Shown: one piece after another, positions 1 through 7,307 of the stretch | How the letters are laid out: each line of letters begins with the position of its first letter | Numbering within the stretch: the first letter of the stretch is position 1 | Position numbers and translations under genes: made by a program | NCBI GenBank assembly: GCA_009936825.1 | Contig: JAACDV010000072.1 | Span: forward strand, 1 to 13,930 | Reading direction: 5' to 3' | Origin: Bacteroidota bacterium | Lineage (GTDB): Bacteria; Pseudomonadota; Alphaproteobacteria; Puniceispirillales; Puniceispirillaceae | Length of the DNA stretch: 13,930 nt | Notes under the pieces: generated by a model | Database searches by the model: none | The model's input: the letters and a program-made list of their open reading frames with translations, nothing else | What the model was told of the DNA's origin: nothing

Positions 1-102
1 GCCGACTCGGTTAGCGAGGAGGCGCTGCTGGGCACGGGCGACGCCGAGGACAACCTCGTCGTCGGCGGCGAGTTCCAGCCGCAGCAGGGCCTCGGGAGGT
101 AG
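1..102 (+). CDS. 3' end of an unrecognised high-GC gene (partial)
   Basis: Frame 1 is open from the window edge to a TAG at 100-102 and gives 33 residues rich in Gly, Glu and Asp, ending in QPQQGLGR. Of these 33 codons, 32 end in G or C (the one exception is GTT), while first and second positions are mixed. That is the signature of a real coding frame in a very GC-rich genome. Codons in the genes right of base 400 show no such bias. I do not recognise the protein family from so short a tail. It could be actinobacterial, algal or from another GC-rich source. It reads as sequence foreign to the rest of the window. Confidence 0.45.
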   Translation, partial: ADSVSEEALLGTGDAEDNLVVGGEFQPQQGLGR

Positions 103-360
103 CGAGCCGGGGGGGGGTGGGGAGCGACGCACGCGCCACCGGAACGCAGGCGTGGCGAGACCTGTCGACCGCCGCGGGGATGCGGATGCGGCGGCAGGGT
201 GTGCTCCTGTACCGTGTGACCACGAGGAGGAGGTCTGCTTGGGGGTGCGCGTTCTGAGAGGGATCGGGACGAGTCCATCCATGGCCGGCTCCCCGCCGTG
301 CGTGCGGGGTGGCAGCCCCCCGCCGGTACAGCTGCCACACACCAGTTGGCACGAGCGTTG
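103..360. other. GC-rich segment without a recognisable gene
   Basis: This stretch follows the stop of the partial high-GC frame. It starts with a run of nine G, one T and four G (109-122). An inverted repeat with 8-bp arms (GTGGCAGC at 309-316 and GCTGCCAC at 331-338, 14-nt loop) lies near its right edge. Short open frames on both strands show no consistent codon signal and no motif. The frame of the following TRAP receptor happens to stay open back to an ATG at 298, but those residues do not resemble the family. The composition changes between about 357 and 390. Confidence 0.5.
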
Positions 361-1152
361 AGCGTCAGTGTTGTCGTTCGTGTGCAACCCAATCTGGACA
401 AGGAAAAAGCTTCTGAGCTAGGCCATAATATTCAGATGCTATACCCCTATACCTTTTCGATTTTCACGCTCTACGCCTATGATGCCAAGGGCGTCTCCGG
501 CTGGGACGATCTGAAAGGATTGAAAATTCTTAACGGCCCACCTCGCGGCACCGCTGCTTTGAATTCTCGCAGCCTGATCCAACTGTTTACTGGTCTGAAA
601 TCAAAAGATGACTATGAAACCGTCACGGTCAACTGGAGCCAGATGCCGTCCGCGATTATCGACGGAACCGTTGATGCAGCAGTTATTCCAGTGATGTTTC
701 CAGGTCCCAGAGTAACTCAGGCATCAGCGGCGGGCGCGATGACGATGTATTCAATGCCGAAAGAGGCCTTCGAAGCCAAGGTTACACAGAAGTTCCTGAA
801 CAAACCCGGATCTACCCCTTTCATTGCTCCGCTCGCAGATATTCAGGCTTCGATGGGCGATGGATGGACCGTCGTGTCCGAAGATGACACATTCCGTGGA
901 AAAGCTGTGCCTGGCGGCGATCTTGTGCACAAAAACATGGACGAGGACCTCGCCTACCAACTCACCAAGTTGCACATCGAAAATCTTGACAAGATCAAGT
1001 CGATGGCTCCGTTCATGGCGACCCTCAACTTCGGCGACGTGTCTGAGGAAGCAAACGGTCTTTGCGGGGCAAATATCGTAAAATTCCACCCGGGCGCCGT
1101 CCGTGCTTGGGAAGACGCTGGATATACTCTGCCTGACTGCGCGAAACCGTAA
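361..1152 (+). CDS. TAXI-family TRAP transporter solute receptor, 5'-truncated
   Basis: This is the periplasmic solute-binding subunit of a TRAP transporter of the TAXI (TRAP-associated extracytoplasmic immunogenic) type. It captures a small, usually anionic solute and hands it to the membrane subunits. The visible part has the TAXI pattern: a segment near GVSGWDDLKGLKI followed by NGPPRG, then an IDGTVDAAVIP segment in the middle of the protein, and an HPGAVRAWEDAGY C-terminus. About 250 to 263 residues are present. Full-length members have roughly 310 to 350, so the signal peptide and first lobe are missing. The frame is open to an ATG at 298, but that start lies in foreign GC-rich DNA and is not credible; a GTG sits at 382. 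The 5' boundary given is approximate. The fused TRAP permease follows 120 bp downstream, which supports the assignment. Whether the gene is intact in the organism cannot be told here. Confidence 0.85.
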   Translation, partial: SVSVVVRVQPNLDKEKASELGHNIQMLYPYTFSIFTLYAYDAKGVSGWDDLKGLKILNGPPRGTAALNSRSLIQLFTGLKSKDDYETVTVNWSQMPSAIIDGTVDAAVIPVMFPGPRVTQASAAGAMTMYSMPKEAFEAKVTQKFLNKPGSTPFIAPLADIQASMGDGWTVVSEDDTFRGKAVPGGDLVHKNMDEDLAYQLTKLHIENLDKIKSMAPFMATLNFGDVSEEANGLCGANIVKFHPGAVRAWEDAGYTLPDCAKP

Positions 1153-1174
1153 CTCGGCGACCCATAGCATTTGC

Positions 1175-1197
1175 GAGGGCGGTCGTATTTCGCCCTC
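1175..1197 (+). promoter_or_regulatory. Intercistronic hairpin after the TRAP receptor gene
   Basis: Arms GAGGGCG (1175-1181) and CGCCCTC (1191-1197) form a perfect 7-bp stem with a 9-nt loop. It lies 22 bp after the receptor stop. A pyrimidine-rich stretch rather than a clean T-run follows, so it may be a leaky terminator or an mRNA-stabilising hairpin that keeps receptor expression above that of the permease. Confidence 0.5.
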
Positions 1198-1200
1198 CTT

Positions 1201-1240
1201 CTCTATTGTCCTCCATTGTCCTTTATTGTCCTCAATTGTC
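1201..1240. repeat. 10-bp tandem repeat, four copies
   Basis: Four consecutive 10-bp units follow the pattern CTNNATTGTC (NN = CT, CC, TT, CA in order; the first unit reads CTCTATTGTC). The repeat lies between the TRAP receptor and permease genes, just after the hairpin at 1175-1197. A 10-bp period places each unit on the same face of the helix, so a protein-binding role is possible. Replication slippage is the simpler explanation. Confidence 0.8.
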
Positions 1241-1272
1241 ACTTCCTAATTCGCAACAGATGGTAAGTCCAG

Positions 1273-3612
1273 ATGTCTGAGCAGCAAACGGCGGATCCAG
1301 CCAAAAATCCAGTGTTTACGGAACGACTTGTTTACATCTTGGCGTTGCTTTTTGTTCTGGTGGGTCTTGTCAATGTGACCCCTGCAATTCCCGGGTGGGA
1401 TCCCCTGTGGAAGGGCTTGACTGGAAACGAATTGTTTAGGGTGCGCCGGTTCCCTACTGAATGGCTTTTTCCAATTACGTTTTTCTGGATGATGCTGATC
1501 GTTGCGCTAAAACACTCAATGTGGCGGAGTTGGGCTGACAAACGCCTAGGCGTCAGGCGCATGGGTCTATTGTTAGATATTGCATTAGTTCTAGCGGCCG
1601 GATCGATTTCCCTGACCTACCTTGCCGAAATTGAAGCCGTTTGCCTGATAGACGTCGTCACCGGTGATCGCACACGGTTGGTGGCGCAAGCCTTGCAGGC
1701 GGAAATCAAGTTCGCTGAACTTTATGGCCTACCAATCCCCGACTCCGCAGATGATCCGGGTTGCCTTGCCACGACTGGCAACTGGCTGATCTTGATAATG
1801 TTCGCAGCCGTCGTTATTTTTCTTGGCTACAACATCAAAGTTTGGGGCCTGCCGCTTGTATTGGTATCGATACTGATTGGCGCCTACACATTTGCCACAA
1901 TTCTCAACTGGTATTTCTTTGGCCCTGAAGACCAGAACAAATATCTTGTCACGATCCTCACCAGTGAAGAAACAAGAAGTCTGGGGGCAAGTCTCGGATT
2001 TTTTCAAGACGCTCTGGTTAACCAGTCCTCGGGGTTGCTTGGCCGATTTATCAACGTCCTCCTTATTCTCGTATTTCCTTACGTCATTCTGGGGGCTCTT
2101 TTTGGGAAATGCGCAGGCGGACAATCGCTGATCAAGCTAGCTTTTGCCGCGACGCGCAACATGCGCGGCGGTCCGGCGCATGCAGCGGTCGTTTCCTCAG
2201 CCATGTTTGGCACGATAACTGGTGGACCCGTCGTTAATGTTCTGTCTACAGGCGTTCTGACCATCCCTATGATGTTGAAGCGCGGTTTTACCAAAGTGTT
2301 CGCCGGCGGCGTCGAGGCGGCGGCCTCTTCTGGTGGAGCAATCATGCCGCCGATCATGGGCGTTGCGGCTTTTATCATGGCCGCGTTAACCGGCGTGCCG
2401 TATCGCGAAATCATTGTTGCAGCCACCCTTCCGGCGTTGTTCTATTTCTTTTGTCTTTTTCTTTCAGTGGTATTTCAGGCACGAAAGCAAAACATCAAAG
2501 CTGTTGGGGAATTGACCGATGATATGCGCTTGACGCGCAAGGATCAGCTGCATCTATTGCAAATATTTGGCCCGGTTCTCCTGATTTTGATCCTGCTTTT
2601 GACGCCCAAAGACGCGGTTGGGTGCAGCTGGCTTTCGATCATGTTGGGAGCCGTGGTCGAATTGAGTGGCGGCACCTGCGAGATCACTTCTCTACCATGG
2701 ATCATGGAGTTGTTTCAAAATGCCGCTGGTGATGCCAGCGCTGCTGGATGGTGGGCCGTCGTTTTGCTGCTTATCTTGATGTTTGTCGATAAAGATTTTC
2801 GCGCAAAACCACTAAAAATCTTTAACGGATTATCTCAGGCAGGCGTTACGATCTCCACACTGTTTCTGATGTTTATGGCGGTCACTGTGATCGACGTTTG
2901 CCTGAATTTCACGGGCCTCGCGAAATTTGTAGCGGTGGATGTTCTTGGATTTCTGAATTCCTTCGATGTGTCGGCTAGCTCAGTAGGTTTCCAGCTATTC
3001 GCACTATTCCTGACAATGCTCTTGGCCGTCCTGTTAGGCATGGGCATGCCAGCGGTCCCGGCCTACATTAACGTTGCCCTTTTGATGGGGCCGATGCTTG
3101 TGGGGCTGGGGCTGGCGACATTCACAGCGCACATGTTCATTTTCTATTTTGCGGTAGCATCTGCCATCACCCCGCCGGTTGCGCTGGCCGCATTTGCGGC
3201 GTCAAGCATCACGCATGCCGATCCGATGAAGACCAGTTTTTCAGCCGTAAAGTCGGGGATTGTGATGTTCACCATTCCGTTTGTCTTTGCTCTATACCCG
3301 GAACTTTTGCTGATTGACAAGGCTGTGATAGACCCGAATACCGGACTCTTCCTTTCAGGCTACGACGGTTCTGTCGATGTCGGCTGGCTCATCTTTCTAA
3401 TGTTTCGTATTACGTTGGCACTCTATCTGGTGTCCAGTGCCCTGGCAGCTTTTGATCGCAAGGCGCTTAGCGGTGTCGAAATATTCCTTCGACTCGCCAT
3501 CGCTGTTTTAATCTTGGCCCGACCTACCGAGGCTTATGGACTGGCTTTGGCGGCGGGCGTGGCGCTCATTGGATGGCATATATTTCGCCATCGGGGCGCA
3601 GCTCCGGCCTGA
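1273..3612 (+). CDS. TRAP transporter permease, fused small and large subunits (4TM/12TM)
   Basis: This is an inner-membrane permease of 779 residues in which the small (DctQ-like) and large (DctM-like) TRAP subunits are one chain, as is usual for TAXI systems. Transport is driven by an ion gradient. The N-terminal third has hydrophobic segments near residues 16-35, 72-90, 97-115 and 170-215. The DctM-like core follows, with GTITGGPVVNV at about 313 and the family hallmark EAAASSGGAIMPPIMG from about 348. Further membrane helices run to the C-terminus, including GMGMPAVPAYI and a TPPVALAAFAAS segment. The start at 1273 is the first ATG of the frame with a family-like N-terminus; the ribosome binding site before it is weak, which suggests translation linked to the upstream gene. 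It lies between the TAXI receptor and a sulfatase gene on the same strand. The substrate is unknown. Confidence 0.93.
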   Translation: MSEQQTADPAKNPVFTERLVYILALLFVLVGLVNVTPAIPGWDPLWKGLTGNELFRVRRFPTEWLFPITFFWMMLIVALKHSMWRSWADKRLGVRRMGLLLDIALVLAAGSISLTYLAEIEAVCLIDVVTGDRTRLVAQALQAEIKFAELYGLPIPDSADDPGCLATTGNWLILIMFAAVVIFLGYNIKVWGLPLVLVSILIGAYTFATILNWYFFGPEDQNKYLVTILTSEETRSLGASLGFFQDALVNQSSGLLGRFINVLLILVFPYVILGALFGKCAGGQSLIKLAFAATRNMRGGPAHAAVVSSAMFGTITGGPVVNVLSTGVLTIPMMLKRGFTKVFAGGVEAAASSGGAIMPPIMGVAAFIMAALTGVPYREIIVAATLPALFYFFCLFLSVVFQARKQNIKAVGELTDDMRLTRKDQLHLLQIFGPVLLILILLLTPKDAVGCSWLSIMLGAVVELSGGTCEITSLPWIMELFQNAAGDASAAGWWAVVLLLILMFVDKDFRAKPLKIFNGLSQAGVTISTLFLMFMAVTVIDVCLNFTGLAKFVAVDVLGFLNSFDVSASSVGFQLFALFLTMLLAVLLGMGMPAVPAYINVALLMGPMLVGLGLATFTAHMFIFYFAVASAITPPVALAAFAASSITHADPMKTSFSAVKSGIVMFTIPFVFALYPELLLIDKAVIDPNTGLFLSGYDGSVDVGWLIFLMFRITLALYLVSSALAAFDRKALSGVEIFLRLAIAVLILARPTEAYGLALAAGVALIGWHIFRHRGAAPA

Positions 3613-3628
3613 CCACGCGGACAGGCCG
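3605..3628 (+). promoter_or_regulatory. Hairpin over the permease stop codon
   Basis: Arms CGGCCTG (3605-3611) and CAGGCCG (3622-3628) give a 7-bp stem with a 10-nt loop overlapping the TGA at 3610-3612. There is no T-run behind it, so it is not a terminator. It may affect ribosome passage or mRNA processing between the permease and the sulfatase, or be a chance structure. Confidence 0.35.
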
Positions 3629-3659
3629 AAAGGCACATTCTAACAGAGTGGAAAAAGAC

Positions 3660-5243
3660 ATGAACGAACGAGCGAGCTATATCCTCTTCATCACCGATCA
3701 GCAGCGCTATGACCATCTTGGTTGCAACGGTCATCCGGTTTTGCAAACGCCAAATATCGATAAAATGGCTGCTGAAGGCTTAAGCCATGACCGGTTTTAT
3801 GTCGCATCGCCGGTGTGTATGCCCAACCGCGCCAGCTTGATGACTTGTAGGATGCCTATGAGTCACGGCACCCGGTCGCTTGGCCTGCCGTTAGCCCATG
3901 AAAACGTTACGTTCGTCGAGATGTTGGCTGCGGCCGGATATGACACTTGTCTGATCGGAAAAAGCCATCTTCAGAACACCTCGGATTTGGACAATCAGAT
4001 CGACCCACCCCAGCATCGAGAAGGTTTTGCAGCACCACCAGAGGATCTGGCTGTCGCGATCCGATCCGATCTGGACAATGACACCTACCAGTATGAGCAG
4101 CAAGAATACTGGAATCAGCCCAGCCCAAAAGTGCCATTGCCGTTCTATGGCTTTAACGAGTATGTTTCGATCCTTCGGCATGGCTTCAACACTGGTGGCG
4201 ATCATTGGGAATGGGTGAAGGAAAATGCACCCGAAACCCTTGCCCTTCGTGGTCGCGACAAGCAATTCGAGCATGATTATTGCGTGCCTCAGGCAATCCG
4301 CACGAAAGTACCAGAAGAGCATTATTCAACCACCTATATCGGGGATCGGGCGGTTGCGTGGCTGAAGGGGCGAAAAGGCAATCCAAAGCCTTTCCTTTTG
4401 ATGGTCTCTTTCCCGGATCCACACCACCCTTTCACGCCGCCGGGTAAATACTGGGACATGTATAAGCCTGCCGACATGCCAGTGCCCGCAGCCTATGAAA
4501 CCGATGATTGGGATCCGCCCGAATACGTCAAAATCGCCGAGCGTGACCGAGCGGCCAATCCAACGCTGGGCCAGATGGCGGGGTATTCACTGGCCGTCTC
4601 AAAACAGGAGGCACTGGAAGCGCGCGCACTGACCTGTGGAATGATTTCGATGATTGATGGTGCCGTTGGGCGGGTTAGAACGGCTGCCTTTGACGCGGGT
4701 GTCGCTGATAATACCGTACAAATCTACACCTCTGATCATGGCGATCATCTTGGCGAACACCGGTTGCTCTTCAAAGGTGCCGAGCAATATGACAGCCTAA
4801 CGCATGTGCCGTTCATATGGGCAGACCCGAAGGGCACTAAAGGTGCGCGTACCGATGATTTGGCTCAAACCCTCGACATCGGAACCACGATACTTGAGCA
4901 TGCAAAGGTCGAGAAATCGGCGGGCATGCAAGGCGTGGTATTGCCAATGATTGGGGGCGATGGGCGCGATGCAGCTCATATTCAGTATGAGACTCAACGG
5001 ACACAGGAAGCCTTTGGTGTTCGCCCCCGTGTTCATACGATCGTGCAGGATAACTGGCGGCTTTCGATTTATTTGGGCAAATGTCAAAACGAGCTGTTTG
5101 ATCTCGATAACGACCCGGGCGAAATGACGAACCTTTGGAACAGTGCAGAGCATCTAGACGTCAAAGCGCGTTTGATCGAGCGCTTGGCCGAGTTAGAAAT
5201 TGCTGCCGCGAACCGTGTCCCATTGCCAACGGCGCAGGCTTGA
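3660..5243 (+). CDS. Sulfatase-superfamily hydrolase, cytoplasmic
   Basis: This is a 527-residue member of the alkaline phosphatase/sulfatase superfamily, in the group with choline sulfatase, arylsulfatases and phosphonate monoester hydrolases. Metal ligands are expected at D13 and Q14 (TDQQRYD) and at D359 and H360 (SDHGDHLGEH). C53 in C-M-P-N-R (CxPxR) would be converted to formylglycine by a maturation enzyme encoded elsewhere. The usual TG after the signature is TC here (C63). A conserved lysine in LLFKG lies near 372. The ATG at 3660 is chosen because the protein then starts directly with the ILFITDQQR strand; the frame is open upstream to 3573, but those residues overlap the permease gene and look non-family. 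There is no signal peptide, so it acts in the cytoplasm. With the TRAP genes 47 bp upstream, it probably cleaves the imported compound. Sulfate ester versus phosphonate or phosphodiester substrate cannot be decided from sequence. Confidence 0.92.
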   Translation: MNERASYILFITDQQRYDHLGCNGHPVLQTPNIDKMAAEGLSHDRFYVASPVCMPNRASLMTCRMPMSHGTRSLGLPLAHENVTFVEMLAAAGYDTCLIGKSHLQNTSDLDNQIDPPQHREGFAAPPEDLAVAIRSDLDNDTYQYEQQEYWNQPSPKVPLPFYGFNEYVSILRHGFNTGGDHWEWVKENAPETLALRGRDKQFEHDYCVPQAIRTKVPEEHYSTTYIGDRAVAWLKGRKGNPKPFLLMVSFPDPHHPFTPPGKYWDMYKPADMPVPAAYETDDWDPPEYVKIAERDRAANPTLGQMAGYSLAVSKQEALEARALTCGMISMIDGAVGRVRTAAFDAGVADNTVQIYTSDHGDHLGEHRLLFKGAEQYDSLTHVPFIWADPKGTKGARTDDLAQTLDIGTTILEHAKVEKSAGMQGVVLPMIGGDGRDAAHIQYETQRTQEAFGVRPRVHTIVQDNWRLSIYLGKCQNELFDLDNDPGEMTNLWNSAEHLDVKARLIERLAELEIAAANRVPLPTAQA

Positions 5244-5547
5244 TAACCGGCCATGGAGAACTTCACCTTGTCGCCAGAGTGCATTACGAGGCTGGACAGT
5301 CACATAAAACCAACACCATCCTTGACCCCGGGCACTTGGATGAGTTGGCCCACCCCGCTGGGGTTGATCATGTGGTCACCGTCCACATTCAGCTAAATAC
5401 AATCATCACTAAAACAGCGCCCGGCTATGTGACGACGATTTCCCCGACGGGCGCAAAGAGGGCACAATTGCAAGCTCATGATGGCCAAGGTGAGCAAGAC
5501 CAAAGCAAGCTTCATGAAGCACCTAAACAGCGACGCCCGACAGAGCC

Positions 5548-5592
5548 ATAGTCAAATAGTTTCACGTCAAACAGGTCCACGCCAAACAGGTC
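5548..5592. repeat. 15-bp tandem repeat, two good copies and one degenerate
   Basis: CACGTCAAACAGGTC (5563-5577) is followed directly by CACGCCAAACAGGTC (5578-5592), 14 of 15 bases identical. ATAGTCAAATAGTTT (5548-5562) immediately before them is a weaker copy sharing the GTCAAA core and spacing. Confidence 0.7.
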
Positions 5593-5645
5593 CACACCTC
5601 ACGCAGTTTGTTTTGCCTTGTTGTTTCTTTTGGAACTGAATTGGA

Positions 5646-5670
5646 AAGGCCGCCCGGGATGGGCGGCCTT
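5646..5670. terminator. Strong intrinsic terminator, probably bidirectional
   Basis: A perfect 10-bp GC-rich stem (AAGGCCGCCC at 5646-5655 with GGGCGGCCTT at 5661-5670) closes a 5-nt loop and runs into TTTTGCTT on the plus strand. On the minus strand the tract is a short TTT. It lies 38 bp beyond the symporter stop and about 400 bp beyond the sulfatase stop, so it can end both convergent transcripts. Confidence 0.88.
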
Positions 5671-5708
5671 TTGCTTGGGGTGTCAAATGGAGTGAGCTGA
5701 AAATCCGC

Positions 5709-7226
5709 CTATCCGTTTTTGAACCGCTTTATCTTGCCGGTTTTCAGCCGGTCCATATAGCTGTCCATTTCACGCCGAACAATTGGCGCGAGGAAGTAAA
5801 GTCCCAGAATATTCGGCACACAGATCAAAAAGACAAATGCGTCCGAAATATCCAGCAACGGTCCAAGTTGAACTGTCGCACCCAAAACCACAAAGGCACA
5901 GAAAATGACTTTATACGCAGTCTGGATATTTTGTTTTTCACCAAACAGATATGTCCAGCCCTTTAAGCCATAATAGGACCAGGCAATCATTGTTGAAAAA
6001 GCGAACAATACCGCAGCAAATGCCAACGGGATCGGGAACCAGCTGAACTGCTGTTCAAATGCCCGCGATGTCATTGCAACACCCGTCGCATCACCGGCAA
6101 ACCCCGGATAAGCAACATTCGCTGTACCAATCACCAACGCGGTAATCGTACATATGATGATGGTGTCAATAAACGGCTCCAACAAAGAAACAAACCCTTC
6201 GGTAACAGGTTCATCAGTCCGCACGGCAGCGTGCGCGATGGAGGCCGAACCAATACCCGCCTCGTTTGAGAAAACCGCCCGTTGAAAGCCGATGATCATG
6301 GCACCTAGCGCACCACCTGCAACGCCCTCACCGGTGAAGGCACCCGTAAAGATATTACCAATTGCCGCAGGAATGGCCGTGAAGTTGATCAGGATCACGA
6401 TGATTGCAAAGATACAGTAGAAGACCGCCATAAACGGAACGACTTTCTCGGTAACTTTGGCAATTGACTTAATGCCGCCGACAATGACCGAAAACACAAC
6501 CAACGCCATAACCAGCCCGACAAGCCAGCCATACCCGTCAAGCCCGCCGCCAAACACGTGGTTCAACTGAACAAAGGCCTGATTGGACTGGAACATATTG
6601 CCGATGCCAAGGGCGCCAACAAAAATACCAATCGCGTAAAACGCGCCGATAAATTTGCCGAACCCATCCATACCACGCTCAGCAAAACCTTTGCGCAGAT
6701 AATACATCGGACCACCGGATACTGACCCGTCAGGATTTTCATTACGGTATTTAACGCCGAGCGTACATTCAACAAACTTTGTCGACATGCCTAGGAACCC
6801 AGCCAAAATCAGCCAGAACGTGGCGCCCGGACCGCCAACGGTAACAGCAACGGCAACGCCGCCAATATTACCAATGCCGACGGTGCCGGAAACAGCTGTG
6901 GCCAAAGCCTGAAAATGCGAAACCTCACCGGCGCTTTTCGGGTCGGCATAGTCACCACGAACAAGATGAATGGCGTGGACAAAGCCGCGCAAATTCACAA
7001 AACGCATGTAGACGGTGAAAATAACCGCACCGGCAATAAGCCATAGAACCACCACCGGCAACTGGGCACCAAAAATGGGGATTTTGAAGAATACCACCTC
7101 ACCAAACCAAACGGCGATAGGTGCGGTCATATTGTTGATTGTGGAATCGATGCTTGCATAGGCCGTAGACGCAAACATTGAAAAGAATAAGGCCAAAGGC
7201 ATGAGCCTCTTCATTGAAACATTCAT
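5709..7226 (-). CDS. Sodium:alanine/glycine symporter, AgcS family
   Basis: This is a 505-residue inner-membrane symporter of the alanine or glycine:cation symporter family, importing small neutral amino acids with Na+. Family segments are clear: SGTVGIGNIGG (113-123), VGGPGATFWL (130-139), STKFVECTLGVKYR (148-161), SGGPMYYLRKGF (170-181), and later FSNEAGIGSASIAHAA. About ten to eleven hydrophobic helices follow. The N-terminus MKRLMPLALFFSMFASTAYA looks like a cleavable signal segment before the first true helix, a variant seen in marine proteobacteria. The frame extends upstream to 7307, but the ATG at 7226 is preceded by AGAGGAG at about 8 nt, and the extra residues come from a repeated non-coding sequence. 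It lies 80 bp downstream of the universal stress protein gene and is probably co-transcribed with it. A strong terminator follows. Alanine versus glycine preference is not predictable. Confidence 0.93.
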   Translation of the reverse strand: MNVSMKRLMPLALFFSMFASTAYASIDSTINNMTAPIAVWFGEVVFFKIPIFGAQLPVVVLWLIAGAVIFTVYMRFVNLRGFVHAIHLVRGDYADPKSAGEVSHFQALATAVSGTVGIGNIGGVAVAVTVGGPGATFWLILAGFLGMSTKFVECTLGVKYRNENPDGSVSGGPMYYLRKGFAERGMDGFGKFIGAFYAIGIFVGALGIGNMFQSNQAFVQLNHVFGGGLDGYGWLVGLVMALVVFSVIVGGIKSIAKVTEKVVPFMAVFYCIFAIIVILINFTAIPAAIGNIFTGAFTGEGVAGGALGAMIIGFQRAVFSNEAGIGSASIAHAAVRTDEPVTEGFVSLLEPFIDTIIICTITALVIGTANVAYPGFAGDATGVAMTSRAFEQQFSWFPIPLAFAAVLFAFSTMIAWSYYGLKGWTYLFGEKQNIQTAYKVIFCAFVVLGATVQLGPLLDISDAFVFLICVPNILGLYFLAPIVRREMDSYMDRLKTGKIKRFKNG

Positions 7227-7268
7227 TGAAAAGCTCCTCTCTGAAGGATGTGTGCTTTTGCTTTCCCC

Positions 7269-7307
7269 GGGATAAACCACGGGATGAACCACAGGGTGAT
7301 AAACCAC
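7269..7307. repeat. 12-bp tandem repeat, three copies, abutting the uspA-family stop
   Basis: GGGATAAACCAC (7269-7280) and GGGATGAACCAC (7281-7292) are followed, after AGG, by GTGATAAACCAC (7296-7307). The last base of the array is the third base of the minus-strand TAG that ends the universal stress protein gene, so the array starts at the stop codon and fills about half of the gap to the symporter gene. Confidence 0.75.

Larger units (their letters stand above)
5244..5708. other. Gene-free region between convergent operons
   Basis: No recognisable gene lies here. A plus-strand frame stays open to a TAG at 5549-5551, but it begins inside the sulfatase in another frame and is rich in His, Thr and Gln, as antisense frames often are. 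On the minus strand one frame contains three short open pieces (starting at 5515, 5371 and 5284) separated by in-frame stops. They could be the remains of a gene, though I recognise no family. A 15-bp tandem repeat and a strong terminator lie in the right half. Confidence 0.5.

Noticed and set aside
11..352. 113-codon minus-strand open frame in the GC-rich end
   Set aside because: Long open frames are expected by chance at high GC; it is full of Arg and Pro and shows no motif, while frame 1 of the plus strand carries the codon signal.
352..359. GGCACGAG-like word resembling a cDNA library adaptor
   Set aside because: The word is not preceded by the rest of the adaptor (AATTC) and eight bases can occur by chance, so it is not evidence of vector or linker DNA.
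298..360. ATG-initiated N-terminal extension of the TAXI receptor
   Set aside because: These residues come from the GC-rich foreign block, do not resemble a signal peptide or the receptor family, and have no ribosome binding site.
1201..1240. CRISPR-like array
   Set aside because: Units are 10 bp with no spacers; none of the repeats in the window has the repeat-spacer layout, and no cas genes are present.
5135..5551. 138-codon plus-strand open frame across the sulfatase end
   Set aside because: It starts inside the sulfatase in another frame, has no start signal, and its His/Gln/Thr-rich content suggests non-coding sequence. It is kept only as a remark in the gene-free region.
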